Source: Candidatus Nitrososphaera evergladensis SR1 (GTDB taxonomy: Archaea; Thermoproteota; Nitrososphaeria; Nitrososphaerales; Nitrososphaeraceae). Taken from it: DNA of 64,000 nucleotides. Positions 1 through 7,322 of the stretch are shown one piece after another. The position numbers and the translations under genes were made by a program. Position 1 is the first letter of the stretch. Each line of letters begins with the position of its first letter. The stretch covers positions 1,984,001 through 2,048,000 of the forward strand of contig NZ_CP007174.1 of NCBI RefSeq assembly GCF_000730285.1. Reading direction: 5' to 3'. Below the pieces are notes generated by a model. The model was not told where the DNA came from and did not search any database. It was given only the letters and a program-made list of their open reading frames with translations.

Positions 1-126
1 GCCAAAATGACACACTTTTTCTAAAAAGGTACAGGCCAAAAACCCTGTGTATGAGTAATTATATGCAAAAATCATGTTTATTTTGAACATAAATATGTTA
101 TATCTATTTTCTATCTAGCAATCTAT

Positions 127-200
127 CAGACATGAACTCAAACGTGTCTGAGCAAGTATAGCTAGACCGCCTCTACTCAAGCTAAATGCAGAGTAGAGGC
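127..200 (+). ncRNA. Candidate structured RNA, copy 1 of a two-hairpin element
   Basis: Two hairpins lie in tandem. The first has stem CAGACA (127-132) and TGTCTG (145-150) around a 12-nt loop, followed by AGCAAGTA (151-158). The second is a perfect 10-bp stem, 169-178 with 191-200, around a 12-nt loop. A related element occurs at 19330-19426 with the same loop length, the same AGCAAGTA and a compensatory base-pair change in stem 1, which argues for an RNA structure. The strand is inferred from the conserved orientation of both copies relative to the following + strand gene. Family and function are not recognised. Confidence 0.45.
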
Positions 201-340
201 ATACACACATGTTTTTACCACAAACCTATAACATGACAGAACGTGTGCCAGCTTGCATGCTGTCCTGCAAAAATAACTCGATTGTATGAACAAAACCAGT
301 TAGAAAGCTATCATAGCTAAATTGTTCTATAACATTCTGT

Positions 341-376
341 CAGGTGCGCATACACACGTGTGCTCTAACGCACCTG
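341..376. repeat. Perfect 8-bp inverted repeat upstream of FMN-binding gene
   Basis: CAGGTGCG at 341-348 pairs with CGCACCTG at 369-376 around a 20-nt loop that is itself partly palindromic (CACACGTGTG). It lies about 105 bp upstream of the first gene. It could be a regulator site, a leader hairpin, or the end of the upstream structured element. The rest of 201-481 shows no open frame that I would call a gene. Confidence 0.4.
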
Positions 377-481
377 AACGTCAAATGTCCCCTGTTGGCG
401 CCCTCGCTGCTTGTTATCATCCTGCGGCGGGGGCATCTTGTTATCAGTACGCATAACTTTTAACAGCGCCTGCGTCATAGC

Positions 482-1138
482 ATGTGTACAGCAGAAGCAT
501 ATATGCAGCTGGTCAAAAAGTTCGAGATAAAGTCAAGGGACAAGATTATCGATTTCCTAAACAGCCAGCCGGTGGGAAGGGTGGCTTCCATAGACAAGAA
601 CGGCTACCCGCAGGTGATCCCGATGAACTTTGTGTGGTCGGAAGGCGCGGTGTACATGCACTCGCACCCGATGGGCGAAAAGCTGGAGAACATGCTGCGC
701 GACCCCAAGGTCGGCTTTGAGGTAGACCAGCACGTGTGCTTTTTGCCGTCATACTACTTCCACCCGACTGACGCGTCGCAGGCTGACACGCTCTACATTT
801 CAGTGGTGATAAAGGGCAGGGCGGTGCTTGTCAGCGACGGCAACGAAAAAGCAAGGGCGCTCAACGCACTGATGGAAAAATACCAGAAGGAAGGCAGGTA
901 CGAGCCTCTCGCCGCAGAGATGCCCGTCGTGCACGAGGTTGCCATAATCAAGATAATCCCCGACGAGATGCGCGGCAAGTACAAGATAGGACAGCACTGG
1001 TCCCGGCCCTACCGGCTAAAGATGGCGCAGAACATAATCGAGCGCGAAGGGCTCGAGAACGCAAAACCCATACTGGCGATAATGGGCATCGAGACTAAGA
1101 ACGGCGCGCCAGAGGCAGCAAGCGAGCTGGAGATGTAG
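482..1138 (+). CDS. Pyridoxamine 5'-phosphate oxidase-like FMN-binding protein
   Basis: A 218-residue protein with the split-barrel flavin fold of the PNPOx-like family. The N-terminal segment IIDFLNSQPVGRVASIDKNG followed by PQVIPMNFVW is the typical opening of the barrel, and HSHPMGEKLENMLRDPKV is the usual second strand and helix. Family members are flavin- or F420-dependent reductases or cofactor-binding proteins, so the exact substrate cannot be read. The ATG at 503 (residue 8) is an alternative start because the alignable domain begins after it. It probably forms an operon with the small gene that begins 4 bp downstream. Confidence 0.75.
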   Translation: MCTAEAYMQLVKKFEIKSRDKIIDFLNSQPVGRVASIDKNGYPQVIPMNFVWSEGAVYMHSHPMGEKLENMLRDPKVGFEVDQHVCFLPSYYFHPTDASQADTLYISVVIKGRAVLVSDGNEKARALNALMEKYQKEGRYEPLAAEMPVVHEVAIIKIIPDEMRGKYKIGQHWSRPYRLKMAQNIIEREGLENAKPILAIMGIETKNGAPEAASELEM

Positions 1139-1142
1139 GTCC

Positions 1143-1433
1143 ATGCCCCGCTGCAGCGTGCACACTGACTTTTTTGACGACTCGTGCGAAGCTTGCAGGC
1201 AAGAGTACCTGGAAATGAAGGGCGTAGGCAAAGAAGAGCACATTATCGAAGAAGGAGGAGAAGGAAAAAAATACAAGGAATTCACGGAGGAGCGCGCAAA
1301 GAAATTGTTTGAGGAGGTTATGCTGCAGTACCTAAAGTCAGGGTCAACAGACCTTGAGGCGGTGGAAAAAGCCAAGGCCGTCGTGCGCAAGCAGTGCGCC
1401 ATCCGAGGGATGCCGTACTGGCCGTGGCTCTAG
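1143..1433 (+). CDS. Small hypothetical protein with N-terminal CxxH-CxxC motif
   Basis: A 96-residue, very charged protein. Its first 18 residues contain C4-x2-H7 and C15-x2-C18, a possible zinc knuckle, followed by an acidic/lysine-rich linker and a helical C-terminal half. I do not recognise the family. It starts 4 bp after the FMN-binding gene and is probably co-transcribed. Its stop codon overlaps the stop of the convergent wHTH gene within a single CTAG (1430-1433). Confidence 0.6.
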   Translation: MPRCSVHTDFFDDSCEACRQEYLEMKGVGKEEHIIEEGGEGKKYKEFTEERAKKLFEEVMLQYLKSGSTDLEAVEKAKAVVRKQCAIRGMPYWPWL

Positions 1434-1717
1434 GCGGGGATCTTTTTCTTCCTGGCGCCGGGAAATATCATCTGCCCGACGTCTTTGTACATCTTTAGAA
1501 ACTGTCTGCCCTTTTCCGTTGTGTAGTACTCTTTTTCCTCGGCCACATAGTCAAGCAGCCCACCGTCCTGCAAAAGCTCAAGATACTCCTTCAGCTGCGG
1601 GAACGACAGGAAGGCCTTGTACATTATCCTGGTCTTTATTGCGCCGCCCTGTGCTATTTCCAGTATTGCGGCAGCTATGTCCATCCTGCTACGATACTTC
1701 ACGCCAGTTTTTTGCAA
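1430..1717 (-). CDS. Winged-helix transcriptional regulator, ArnR1-like type
   Basis: A 95-residue single-domain winged helix. The helices are RMDIAAAILEIAQGGAIKTR, MYKAFLSFPQLKEYLELLQ and a wing ending in YYTTEKGRQFLKMYKD. This architecture is very common in Nitrososphaera-type genomes as a stand-alone DNA-binding protein. Targets are unknown. It is convergent with the preceding small gene and shares a CTAG with its stop codon. Confidence 0.7.
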   Translation of the reverse strand: MQKTGVKYRSRMDIAAAILEIAQGGAIKTRIMYKAFLSFPQLKEYLELLQDGGLLDYVAEEKEYYTTEKGRQFLKMYKDVGQMIFPGARKKKIPA

Positions 1718-1769
1718 TCATCAGTTAAATGTTTGCTCTAGTCGAACCCTAGAAAATAGTCCTGTATTG

Positions 1770-2285
1770 CTATTCCACATCTATCTTTTGTACGCGGTCG
1801 GAGCTGCGCGATTCATGTTTGTCAAGCTTTTCCAGCTCTGAAAGCAGGAACTGGCGGTATTTGGTGCGCTCCTCCTTTGAAAGGGTGTCTGCGTGCGAGC
1901 CTATCGCGCTGCCTATCGTGATGACGCGGTCCACAAGGTCGGTTGCGACTGCCGCGCCTATGGTCCCTACGCGGAGCATTGCATCCAGCTGCTTGTGCAC
2001 AATGCCGTTTAGCGTTTCAAGGTCGTTGATGATGGCAAGGCCTTTTGTCGTTATCGAATACCTGCCACCTTCGTTTTCAGATACCAGCCCGTCATCAAGG
2101 AGCCTTCCAAGCAGCGGGTAGATGAGGCCGGGCGACGGCTTCCAGCGCCCTTCTGTCTGCGCTATTGCCTTGTCGATTATCTCCTTTCCAGTCATCGGTT
2201 TTTCTTTCAAAAGGGTCAAGATGTAGTGGCGGGAAAATCCCCTAGGTATAGAGCTTCCAACACGTGCGAGCCATTCGCTTATCAT
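1770..2285 (-). CDS. PadR-family transcriptional regulator
   Basis: A 171-residue protein. Residues about 17-85 form the PadR winged helix: HYILTLLKEKPMTGKEIIDK, then WKPSPGLIYPLLGRLLDDGL, then a wing RYSITTKGLAIINDLE. A C-terminal helical region should give dimerisation. PadR proteins usually repress and often regulate themselves. A cluster of near-identical inverted repeats lies immediately upstream (2295-2342), which fits autoregulation. The effector is unknown. Confidence 0.85.
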   Translation of the reverse strand: MISEWLARVGSSIPRGFSRHYILTLLKEKPMTGKEIIDKAIAQTEGRWKPSPGLIYPLLGRLLDDGLVSENEGGRYSITTKGLAIINDLETLNGIVHKQLDAMLRVGTIGAAVATDLVDRVITIGSAIGSHADTLSKEERTKYRQFLLSELEKLDKHESRSSDRVQKIDVE

Positions 2286-2294
2286 ATCTTCTCT

Positions 2295-2342
2295 ATATCA
2301 CTAGTAATATCGCCAGTGATATATCAAGATATCGCTAGTGAT
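2295..2342. promoter_or_regulatory. Probable PadR operator: three related ATATCNCTAGTGAT-like sites
   Basis: Three sites lie in tandem within 10-57 bp of the PadR start codon: ATATCACTAGTAAT (2295-2308), ATCGCCAGTGATAT (2309-2322) and ATATCGCTAGTGATT (2328-2342). They are variants of one inverted repeat around a central CTAG or CCAG. Position directly upstream of the regulator gene suggests that it binds here; binding itself is inference. Confidence 0.6.
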
Positions 2343-2458
2343 TACACTGTTGAATATGCGGGTGATTTCCCTCCCGCGTTGAATTGGGGTCATGGACTGT
2401 TGAATTAGGGAGATGACGCATTTTGGATTCTCACACGTAGGCTAATGATAGAATGACT

Positions 2459-2637
2459 GAGAGGGGAGATATAGCCCGACTGGCCTTCCAGCCGTTTACG
2501 GGGTTGCTGCATCATATACGGCGATGATGCAAGAACCGACTCTTGCTCCATGCGTCATTATGACGCTTGGCTTGGACATTCTCACGCCTGATGTTATTAG
2601 CATACAAGCGCGGGCCTCTAGAAAGCCCTACCCTCTC
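2459..2637 (+). ncRNA. Candidate structured RNA, multi-stem, unassigned family
   Basis: No credible gene is present between 2286 and 2940. The sequence folds strongly: GAGAGGG (2459-2465) pairs with CCCTCTC (2631-2637) and GCCCG (2474-2478) with CGGGC (2611-2615). These enclose a CTGG/CCAG hairpin near 2481-2490, a long hairpin with arms GGTT plus TGCATCAT (2502-2515) and ATGATGCA plus AACC (2524-2537), and a GCGTCA/TGACGC hairpin near 2555-2570. I checked for RNase P, SRP and 5S signature sequences and did not see them. The strand is set by the T-run downstream at 2806 and is uncertain. Confidence 0.35.
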
Positions 2638-2667
2638 GACCACCTAATGTAAAAAGCAGTAAATTAA

Positions 2668-2811
2668 CTTGGCGCTCAAACCGATAGCCGACAACGTTTC
2701 ATGGCAGTTCCACCCTGCCATTTAGCCAGAACGTCGGCCAAGCGTCACCGCAAAGCCCATCTCCTTACGTAAATAGCTCCCTGAACGGCAGGGCGCGGAG
2801 ATGCGTTTTTT
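2668..2811 (+). other. Nested hairpin followed by terminator-like stem and T6 run
   Basis: CTTGG (2668-2672) and GCCGAC (2687-2692) pair with GTCGGC (2733-2738) and the overlapping CCAAG (2738-2742), enclosing ATGGCAG/CTGCCAT (2701-2707 with 2715-2721). A second stem, CATCTCC (2758-2764) with GGAGATG (2797-2803), is followed at once by TTTTTT (2806-2811), which would be a terminator on the + strand. It may be the 3' part of the same RNA as 2459-2637. TTCATGGCA occurs three times at 2698, 2815 and 2873. Nothing else is seen up to 2942. Confidence 0.35.
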
Positions 2812-2942
2812 ACATTCATGGCACGCCCAAGGCTTCTGCTCACGCAGCTTCCTTTTCCCCGCTTACGCAGGGTTCATGGCAAGACTAGCCAATCCCCGTT
2901 GTTCCATCGGCTATCAAATAGAATAAAGTAACAAGATTGCTA

Positions 2943-3263
2943 TTAACTTTGTATCATCTTTATCCAGCAGCTATCCTTTCCACTCGATAGCCATGCAAAT
3001 CCGTTGATTCTAAGGATGTCATTTATCTCTCTCCACTCTGGCTTTTCGATCCACATCTTTTGCTTGAACTTGATGCAGTCTTTCTCGCTGATAATTGATA
3101 GTTTTTCAAACCTCTTGCCTAGTTGGTTGATTACAAAGCCCTCGAAGTTTCTCTCTTTTTCACCATTGATTGCCGACTTTACTATCAGGTCTTTGATGCG
3201 GTTCTGCTCGTTTAGGTTCAGGCCAATGTTCGCAGCCTCGGCAGGTGTTTGGCCGCCTATGAC
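2943..3263 (-). pseudogene. Transposase/integrase C-terminal remnant
   Basis: On the minus strand about 107 codons are open, from just inside a stop at 3264-3266 to a TAA at 2943-2945, but with no start codon at the upstream end. The translated N-terminal part reads IGGQTPAEAANIGLNL followed by IKDLIVKSAI. This resembles the C-terminal end of archaeal DDE transposases of the kind that close with a TPAEAAGI motif. About 65 charged and aromatic residues follow (for example MWIEKPEWREINDILRINGF). It is best read as a decayed mobile-element gene; the assignment is by motif memory only. Confidence 0.45.
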
Positions 3264-3428
3264 CTAGATGAAAACTACATTCATTCATTCTTCAGTACAA
3301 GCTTTAGGTCGAATAACAAAGACTTTTGGAAGGTTTACTGGCAAAAAAAATAATTCCAGAATCCATAGCCAATGAATGCAGAACATAAAAAGACATCTAA
3401 AATCTTATAAAAATGATACATTTGTCTA

Positions 3429-4445
3429 TTGATCGCCAACATGAGAAATTATCCTATCACTGTTTCACCAAAGTCAAAGCCAATCCAGAGCATCAAAAAA
3501 ATTGTCGCCGAACACTTGGACGCAGAAAACGCGCGGCTAAGGTTCAACCAGGTTAATCACTTTATAGATAATGTTGTTGGTTTTGACACTTCTTTTTCGT
3601 GCAGGCACATCTTGCTTGTGTATGAAGAGATAGAGTCGGCCAGACAAATCGAGATGCGATACCTAAAAAGCCGATTGCAGAAAGGGGAAACTTGCATGTG
3701 TCTGGCACACGGCGACAACAGTACGGAAGAAGGTCATGATTCCGAAAGTAACATGATGCGGGCCGAAATGACAGACAGCGGAATTGATATTGACAGGCTG
3801 GAAAAGACAGGCCAACTTGCAATAATGACAATTCCAGATTCAGGATCTCTCAAAACGCAGGATTGCAATCATCCTAAATCTGTTAATGCGACGTACCTTG
3901 AACTGGTAGGAAAAATGTTTGGAGGCAAAAAGCCTCCTTTTGGAGGCTTTGGGATTGCCGCCTCAGAACGAGACTTGAGAAAACCGGAAGGTTTAGCCTT
4001 GCAACTCCAATTAGAGCGACTAGGCAAGAAGGGCTTTGAGAATTTTGTTGGAACTTGGATATGCCCGTATGCTGTTGACGACTTGATCGAAAGTCTAGAT
4101 AAGGAATGGATGCGGGAGCTGCTCCTTTGTCATGACGCGGTCATCTGCGTGAGAAGAGACTTTAGCGCCATTGCCTTGAATCTGGTGCACTCTAATTCCA
4201 TCTCTTTTTCAAGCAGGACTGTACGCGCCGCGCTATTCAAGCTTGAACCATCTCTGGGCAGAGCTGCAATTGAGACGATACTGCAAGACATGGAGATTTA
4301 TGGGATGCCGCTTGATGACGACCATGCAACACACACGATTGCAGACATTGAGCTTGCGATGAGAAGAATATTTGGAGGAGAGGGCGGCGCATTGATAATG
4401 GAGCGACTCAGGAGGATTTTAATTCCAAGTCCTGTCGATAAATGA
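3429..4445 (+). CDS. MEDS-domain (DcmR-like) sensory protein
   Basis: A 338-residue soluble protein. Residues about 50-100 and 125-200 carry the features of the MEDS domain found in DcmR-type methylotroph/methanogen sensors: HILLVYEEIESARQIEMRYL, then LQKGETCMCLAHG. The C-terminal third is helical and unassigned. A hairpin with GGAGGC/GCCTCC arms lies inside the coding region near 3921-3955. The TTG at 3429 and the ATG at 3441 are both possible starts; an AT-rich TATA-like element near 3400-3408 suits either. The ligand is unknown. Confidence 0.6.
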   Translation: MIANMRNYPITVSPKSKPIQSIKKIVAEHLDAENARLRFNQVNHFIDNVVGFDTSFSCRHILLVYEEIESARQIEMRYLKSRLQKGETCMCLAHGDNSTEEGHDSESNMMRAEMTDSGIDIDRLEKTGQLAIMTIPDSGSLKTQDCNHPKSVNATYLELVGKMFGGKKPPFGGFGIAASERDLRKPEGLALQLQLERLGKKGFENFVGTWICPYAVDDLIESLDKEWMRELLLCHDAVICVRRDFSAIALNLVHSNSISFSSRTVRAALFKLEPSLGRAAIETILQDMEIYGMPLDDDHATHTIADIELAMRRIFGGEGGALIMERLRRILIPSPVDK

Positions 4446-4522
4446 GTGATGTCACTCTGGACTCTTTACACGTGCGTCAAGATCCAAGTAGTCTGTTCGT
4501 GCCTCTTTGAAACGAATCGCCT

Positions 4523-5281
4523 TTATCTTTTGTTTCTTCTCAAGACGTTTGCTACCGGCCGCATTGCGACTTCTATTCTTCCGGCTATGCCTACAAAGAT
4601 AAAGGCGACTCCGACTCCTAGGAGGATCCCGCCAAGCACGTCCAGAGGATAGTGCCCGCCGACGTACACCCTAGACAAGCACACAAGGGCCGCCTCTGCC
4701 GCCAATCCTAGTGACACTAGCATTTTCCTGCCAGAACCCCTATAGAGTACCAGCACAGTAGCGGCACCTGCCGATACTATCAACGCATGGCCCGACGGGA
4801 ACGAGAAATCAGGATCTGCCGCAAGGAGAAAGTCCGATTGCGGAACTATGGGCCTTGGCCTCGCGACAATTTCCTTGGCTATCGTACCAATCGGGATAAG
4901 AACCAGCAATGCCATGGTCATCACGACGGCAGTTTTTCTGCCAGCCCGCCCTCCAAAGAAAAAGATCAGGGCGCCTGCAACGATCCATACTGCCTCCCTC
5001 CCGTACTCTGTCAGGAGAATCATGAACTGGTCAAAAGGAGTGGAAAAGTGAGAGTCGTTGACCGCAAGAAATGCATCCGCATCGTCCTTGGCTATTCCGG
5101 AATTGCTGCTGTCAGGATTTACCCTCGGCGAAACCAGAGCTGCCAAGACTAGGAATGACGCGATTAGCATCATGGAAACTGCAAGGTATTTTTTGTCGTT
5201 GTTGTTCAAGAAGATGTGTATGTTTGATAAAGATCGAGTTGGGTTATAACAGTTAGCTCCATTGCCGTACCTCGGCAGCAT
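4523..5281 (-). CDS. PAP2-superfamily membrane phosphatase
   Basis: A 252-residue integral membrane protein with the three phosphatase motifs in order: KEIVARPRP (K-x6-RP), SFPSGH, and SRVYVGGHYPLDVLGG (SR-x5-H-x3-D). Five or six hydrophobic segments surround them. Family members dephosphorylate lipid phosphates such as phosphatidate or polyprenyl pyrophosphate at the outer membrane face. The first about 35 residues are polar and poorly family-like, so the true start may be the Met near residue 37 (MMLIASF). It is divergent from the DUF4396 gene at 5365. Confidence 0.85.
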   Translation of the reverse strand: MLPRYGNGANCYNPTRSLSNIHIFLNNNDKKYLAVSMMLIASFLVLAALVSPRVNPDSSNSGIAKDDADAFLAVNDSHFSTPFDQFMILLTEYGREAVWIVAGALIFFFGGRAGRKTAVVMTMALLVLIPIGTIAKEIVARPRPIVPQSDFLLAADPDFSFPSGHALIVSAGAATVLVLYRGSGRKMLVSLGLAAEAALVCLSRVYVGGHYPLDVLGGILLGVGVAFIFVGIAGRIEVAMRPVANVLRRNKR

Positions 5282-5333
5282 TTTTGTTCAGGGTTCGCAC
5301 TTTCCGGCGATTTTACAATTGTAAACTGCCGTT

Positions 5334-5341
5334 GCTATATA
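5334..5341 (+). promoter_or_regulatory. TATA box of the DUF4396 gene
   Basis: CTATATAC ends 24 bp before the ATG at 5365, the spacing expected for a leaderless archaeal transcript. It supports the internal ATG at 5365 rather than the upstream in-frame codon at 5284. Confidence 0.5.
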
Positions 5342-5364
5342 CTCATAATTCGCTATTAGCCTCG

Positions 5365-5850
5365 ATGCAAGAACACAACGACAAAGATGCGCACCCTCAT
5401 CATGGCGGCGGCAGCCTGAGATGGGCAACTGCCAAGCACGCGCTCAGGTGCCTGATAGGATGCAACATAGGCGAAGGCATTGGAGCTGCAGTAGGCTTTG
5501 CGCTTGGCTGGGACGTGACTTCCACGCTTGTCTTGGCTGTCGCCCTTGCGTTTGCAGTCGGGTACGCGTTTACCATGATACCCATGCTCAGGACGATGCC
5601 GTGGAGGCAGGCTGCAAAAGTCACGGTCATTGGCGACACTGCAAGCATTTCGGCGATGGAATTAACAGAGAACCTGCTTGCTTTTGCAATACCGGGCTTT
5701 ATGATGGCCTCACTTGCCGATGCCATGTTCTGGATTGGAATGGGGATAATACTGCCAGCAGGATTTGCAGTGTCCTACCCTGCCATGTACTGGGCCATGA
5801 AGCGCGAACAAAAAGAAGGTGGATCGATGATGCAAGCGCATCATCACTGA
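5365..5850 (+). CDS. DUF4396 family membrane protein
   Basis: A 161-residue protein from the ATG at 5365, with a His-rich N-terminus (DAHPHHGGG) and a His-tailed C-terminus (MMQAHHH), which may bind metal. Between them lie about four membrane segments, beginning with the family-typical ALRCLIGCNIGEGIGAAVGF. DUF4396 members are found with copper and other metal genes in many prokaryotes, but no function is established. The start is chosen from the TATA box at 5334-5341. Confidence 0.7.
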   Translation: MQEHNDKDAHPHHGGGSLRWATAKHALRCLIGCNIGEGIGAAVGFALGWDVTSTLVLAVALAFAVGYAFTMIPMLRTMPWRQAAKVTVIGDTASISAMELTENLLAFAIPGFMMASLADAMFWIGMGIILPAGFAVSYPAMYWAMKREQKEGGSMMQAHHH

Positions 5851-5862
5851 CTTTTTTCTTGT

Positions 5863-6432
5863 TTACCACAAAATCGGAACCGTTTCTTTGTCCTGCGTTA
5901 TCAGGTTGTAATGGAGGTTTATCTGCCTGTTCAGCCCTACAAGCAGGCCAGCGCCAAGTACCAGCAGAAATTCAGAAACTATCAGGGCAAGGCCGACTGC
6001 TGCCGGATTGACGTCATGCAGGACTGTGTTGGGACTGTAAACGAATAGTGCAGTCAAAGATCCGACGAAGAACAGCGATATGACTATTCGCGCGCCGGTC
6101 GCAGCTACGTATACTAGGTATATTGCAAGCCCGCCCTTTGCGTAAACAGCCCCGTTGGCAGTCTTCCAGAACGACAGGGTCTTGCCAGAGTACCGGTTTG
6201 AGAGGTATTCCGCGCCTACAAAAACAAGGACATAAGGCACGATGTAAACTAGCGGGATGCCAAAAGCAAACGAATTGAATGTCAGGTAGGAAGCAAACAC
6301 CACGTAAAAGATAGAGAGCCCGTACAGCCTGGCCTTGTGCACCTTTGACCCACGTACAGCCGCCGTGATGCGGGTATAGCCGAGGAAACCCATCATCACT
6401 GCTGCAAATATGATTGAATAGGCCGGGGGCAC
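5863..6432 (-). CDS. Hypothetical multi-pass membrane protein
   Basis: A 189-residue protein with about five hydrophobic segments and short basic loops (RGSKVHKARLYG, NRYSGKTLSFWK). No catalytic motif is visible and I do not recognise the family. It converges on the DUF4396 gene with a 12-bp gap. The upstream interval 6433-6643 has no further gene on either strand. Confidence 0.6.
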   Translation of the reverse strand: MPPAYSIIFAAVMMGFLGYTRITAAVRGSKVHKARLYGLSIFYVVFASYLTFNSFAFGIPLVYIVPYVLVFVGAEYLSNRYSGKTLSFWKTANGAVYAKGGLAIYLVYVAATGARIVISLFFVGSLTALFVYSPNTVLHDVNPAAVGLALIVSEFLLVLGAGLLVGLNRQINLHYNLITQDKETVPILW

Positions 6433-6643
6433 GCACAGGGTAACGGTCGATCACTTTTACGCCTTCAGCAAGACTTTCATAGAAAAAAATTGCATTTTAT
6501 TAATCATAAGCGCTTGTTACAAGGCAGACGCAGGCATGATTTTTTGCAAGCGTTGCAGTCAATTTCAGGTACAAGTTAACGCATCCAAACACGGTTTGAG
6601 CATTGTTTATGGTAACTGTACACGATAGCAGTATTGTCAAGAC

Positions 6644-6766
6644 ATGTTTGAACAAATACTCTGGGTGGTGTTGGGATTCGCGCCGACACTGGCCGCTTTG
6701 CAAGCGGCAGACAAGATGATAGCGAATAGCAAGAACAGCAGCAAGCCGTTAGAGGTGGAAGCGTAG
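6644..6766 (+). CDS. 40-residue small membrane protein
   Basis: The ATG at 6644 opens a 40-codon frame ending TAG at 6766. A single hydrophobic helix (ILWVVLGFAPTLAALQAA) is followed by a polar, lysine-rich tail. The frame ends 4 bp before the ATG of the next gene, so the two are probably co-transcribed. Its coding status rests on this spacing and on its membrane-helix composition. Function unknown. Confidence 0.5.
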   Translation: MFEQILWVVLGFAPTLAALQAADKMIANSKNSSKPLEVEA

Positions 6767-6770
6767 AAAA

Positions 6771-7310
6771 ATGTCGTCGGGCAGGTACTTTAACAAAGGC
6801 GTCAAGGCGCTCGACTTGCCGCACGTAGGCCACGTGGTTCGAGAGTCAGAAAACGCAATAGTCGTTTTCGGCGAAGGCGGCGACAGGTACGACATTCCCA
6901 AGCAGGCGATCAGGTTTGCGGCAGCCAACGTGCTTGTCGACCTGCCCTTTTCAGAGATAGTGAAAAGGTACAAGGTCAGCAGGGACGCTCCACTGCCTTC
7001 AGGCATGAAGGTCCACGAAGAGGCTCCCGGCGATGTCGACCTTGCGACGTACGAGAAAAAGTATCCCAAGCCGCTCTTTAACAAGGGAGTGAGGTCGCAG
7101 GACGAAGAGCACGTCGGCCACGTCATGAAAGAAACAGACGAAATGATAATAGTCTGGGGCCACCGCGACTGGCGCTTTGACATACCCAAGTCCAAGATAA
7201 TCGCGACAGGAAGGAACGTCATCGTCGGCCTTGACTACAAAGACGTCTTTCAATACAGGGTTGACAGGGACGCTCCGATCCCGTCGGAGGAAGCAACGGC
7301 AGAAGATTAG
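6771..7310 (+). CDS. Two-repeat PRC-barrel/DUF2171-like protein
   Basis: A 179-residue soluble protein made of two copies of one about 75-residue domain. Repeat 1 starts YFNKGVKALDLPHVGHVVRE and ends VSRDAPLP; repeat 2 starts LFNKGVRSQDEEHVGHVMKE and ends VDRDAPIP. Each has a beta-barrel pattern (IVVFGEGGDRYDIPK and IIVWGHRDWRFDIPK). PRC-barrel-like domains mediate RNA or protein contacts, but the assignment is by fold pattern only. It follows the 40-residue membrane protein, which could anchor a partner. Confidence 0.6.
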   Translation: MSSGRYFNKGVKALDLPHVGHVVRESENAIVVFGEGGDRYDIPKQAIRFAAANVLVDLPFSEIVKRYKVSRDAPLPSGMKVHEEAPGDVDLATYEKKYPKPLFNKGVRSQDEEHVGHVMKETDEMIIVWGHRDWRFDIPKSKIIATGRNVIVGLDYKDVFQYRVDRDAPIPSEEATAED

Positions 7311-7322
7311 ATTTTTTTTCTT

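Noticed and set aside
2459-2637. RNase P RNA, SRP RNA, 5S or tRNA-like gene in the structured stretch
   Set aside because: The invariant sequences (such as the GGAAAGUCC region of RNase P or the helix 8 tetraloop region of SRP RNA) are not present on either strand.
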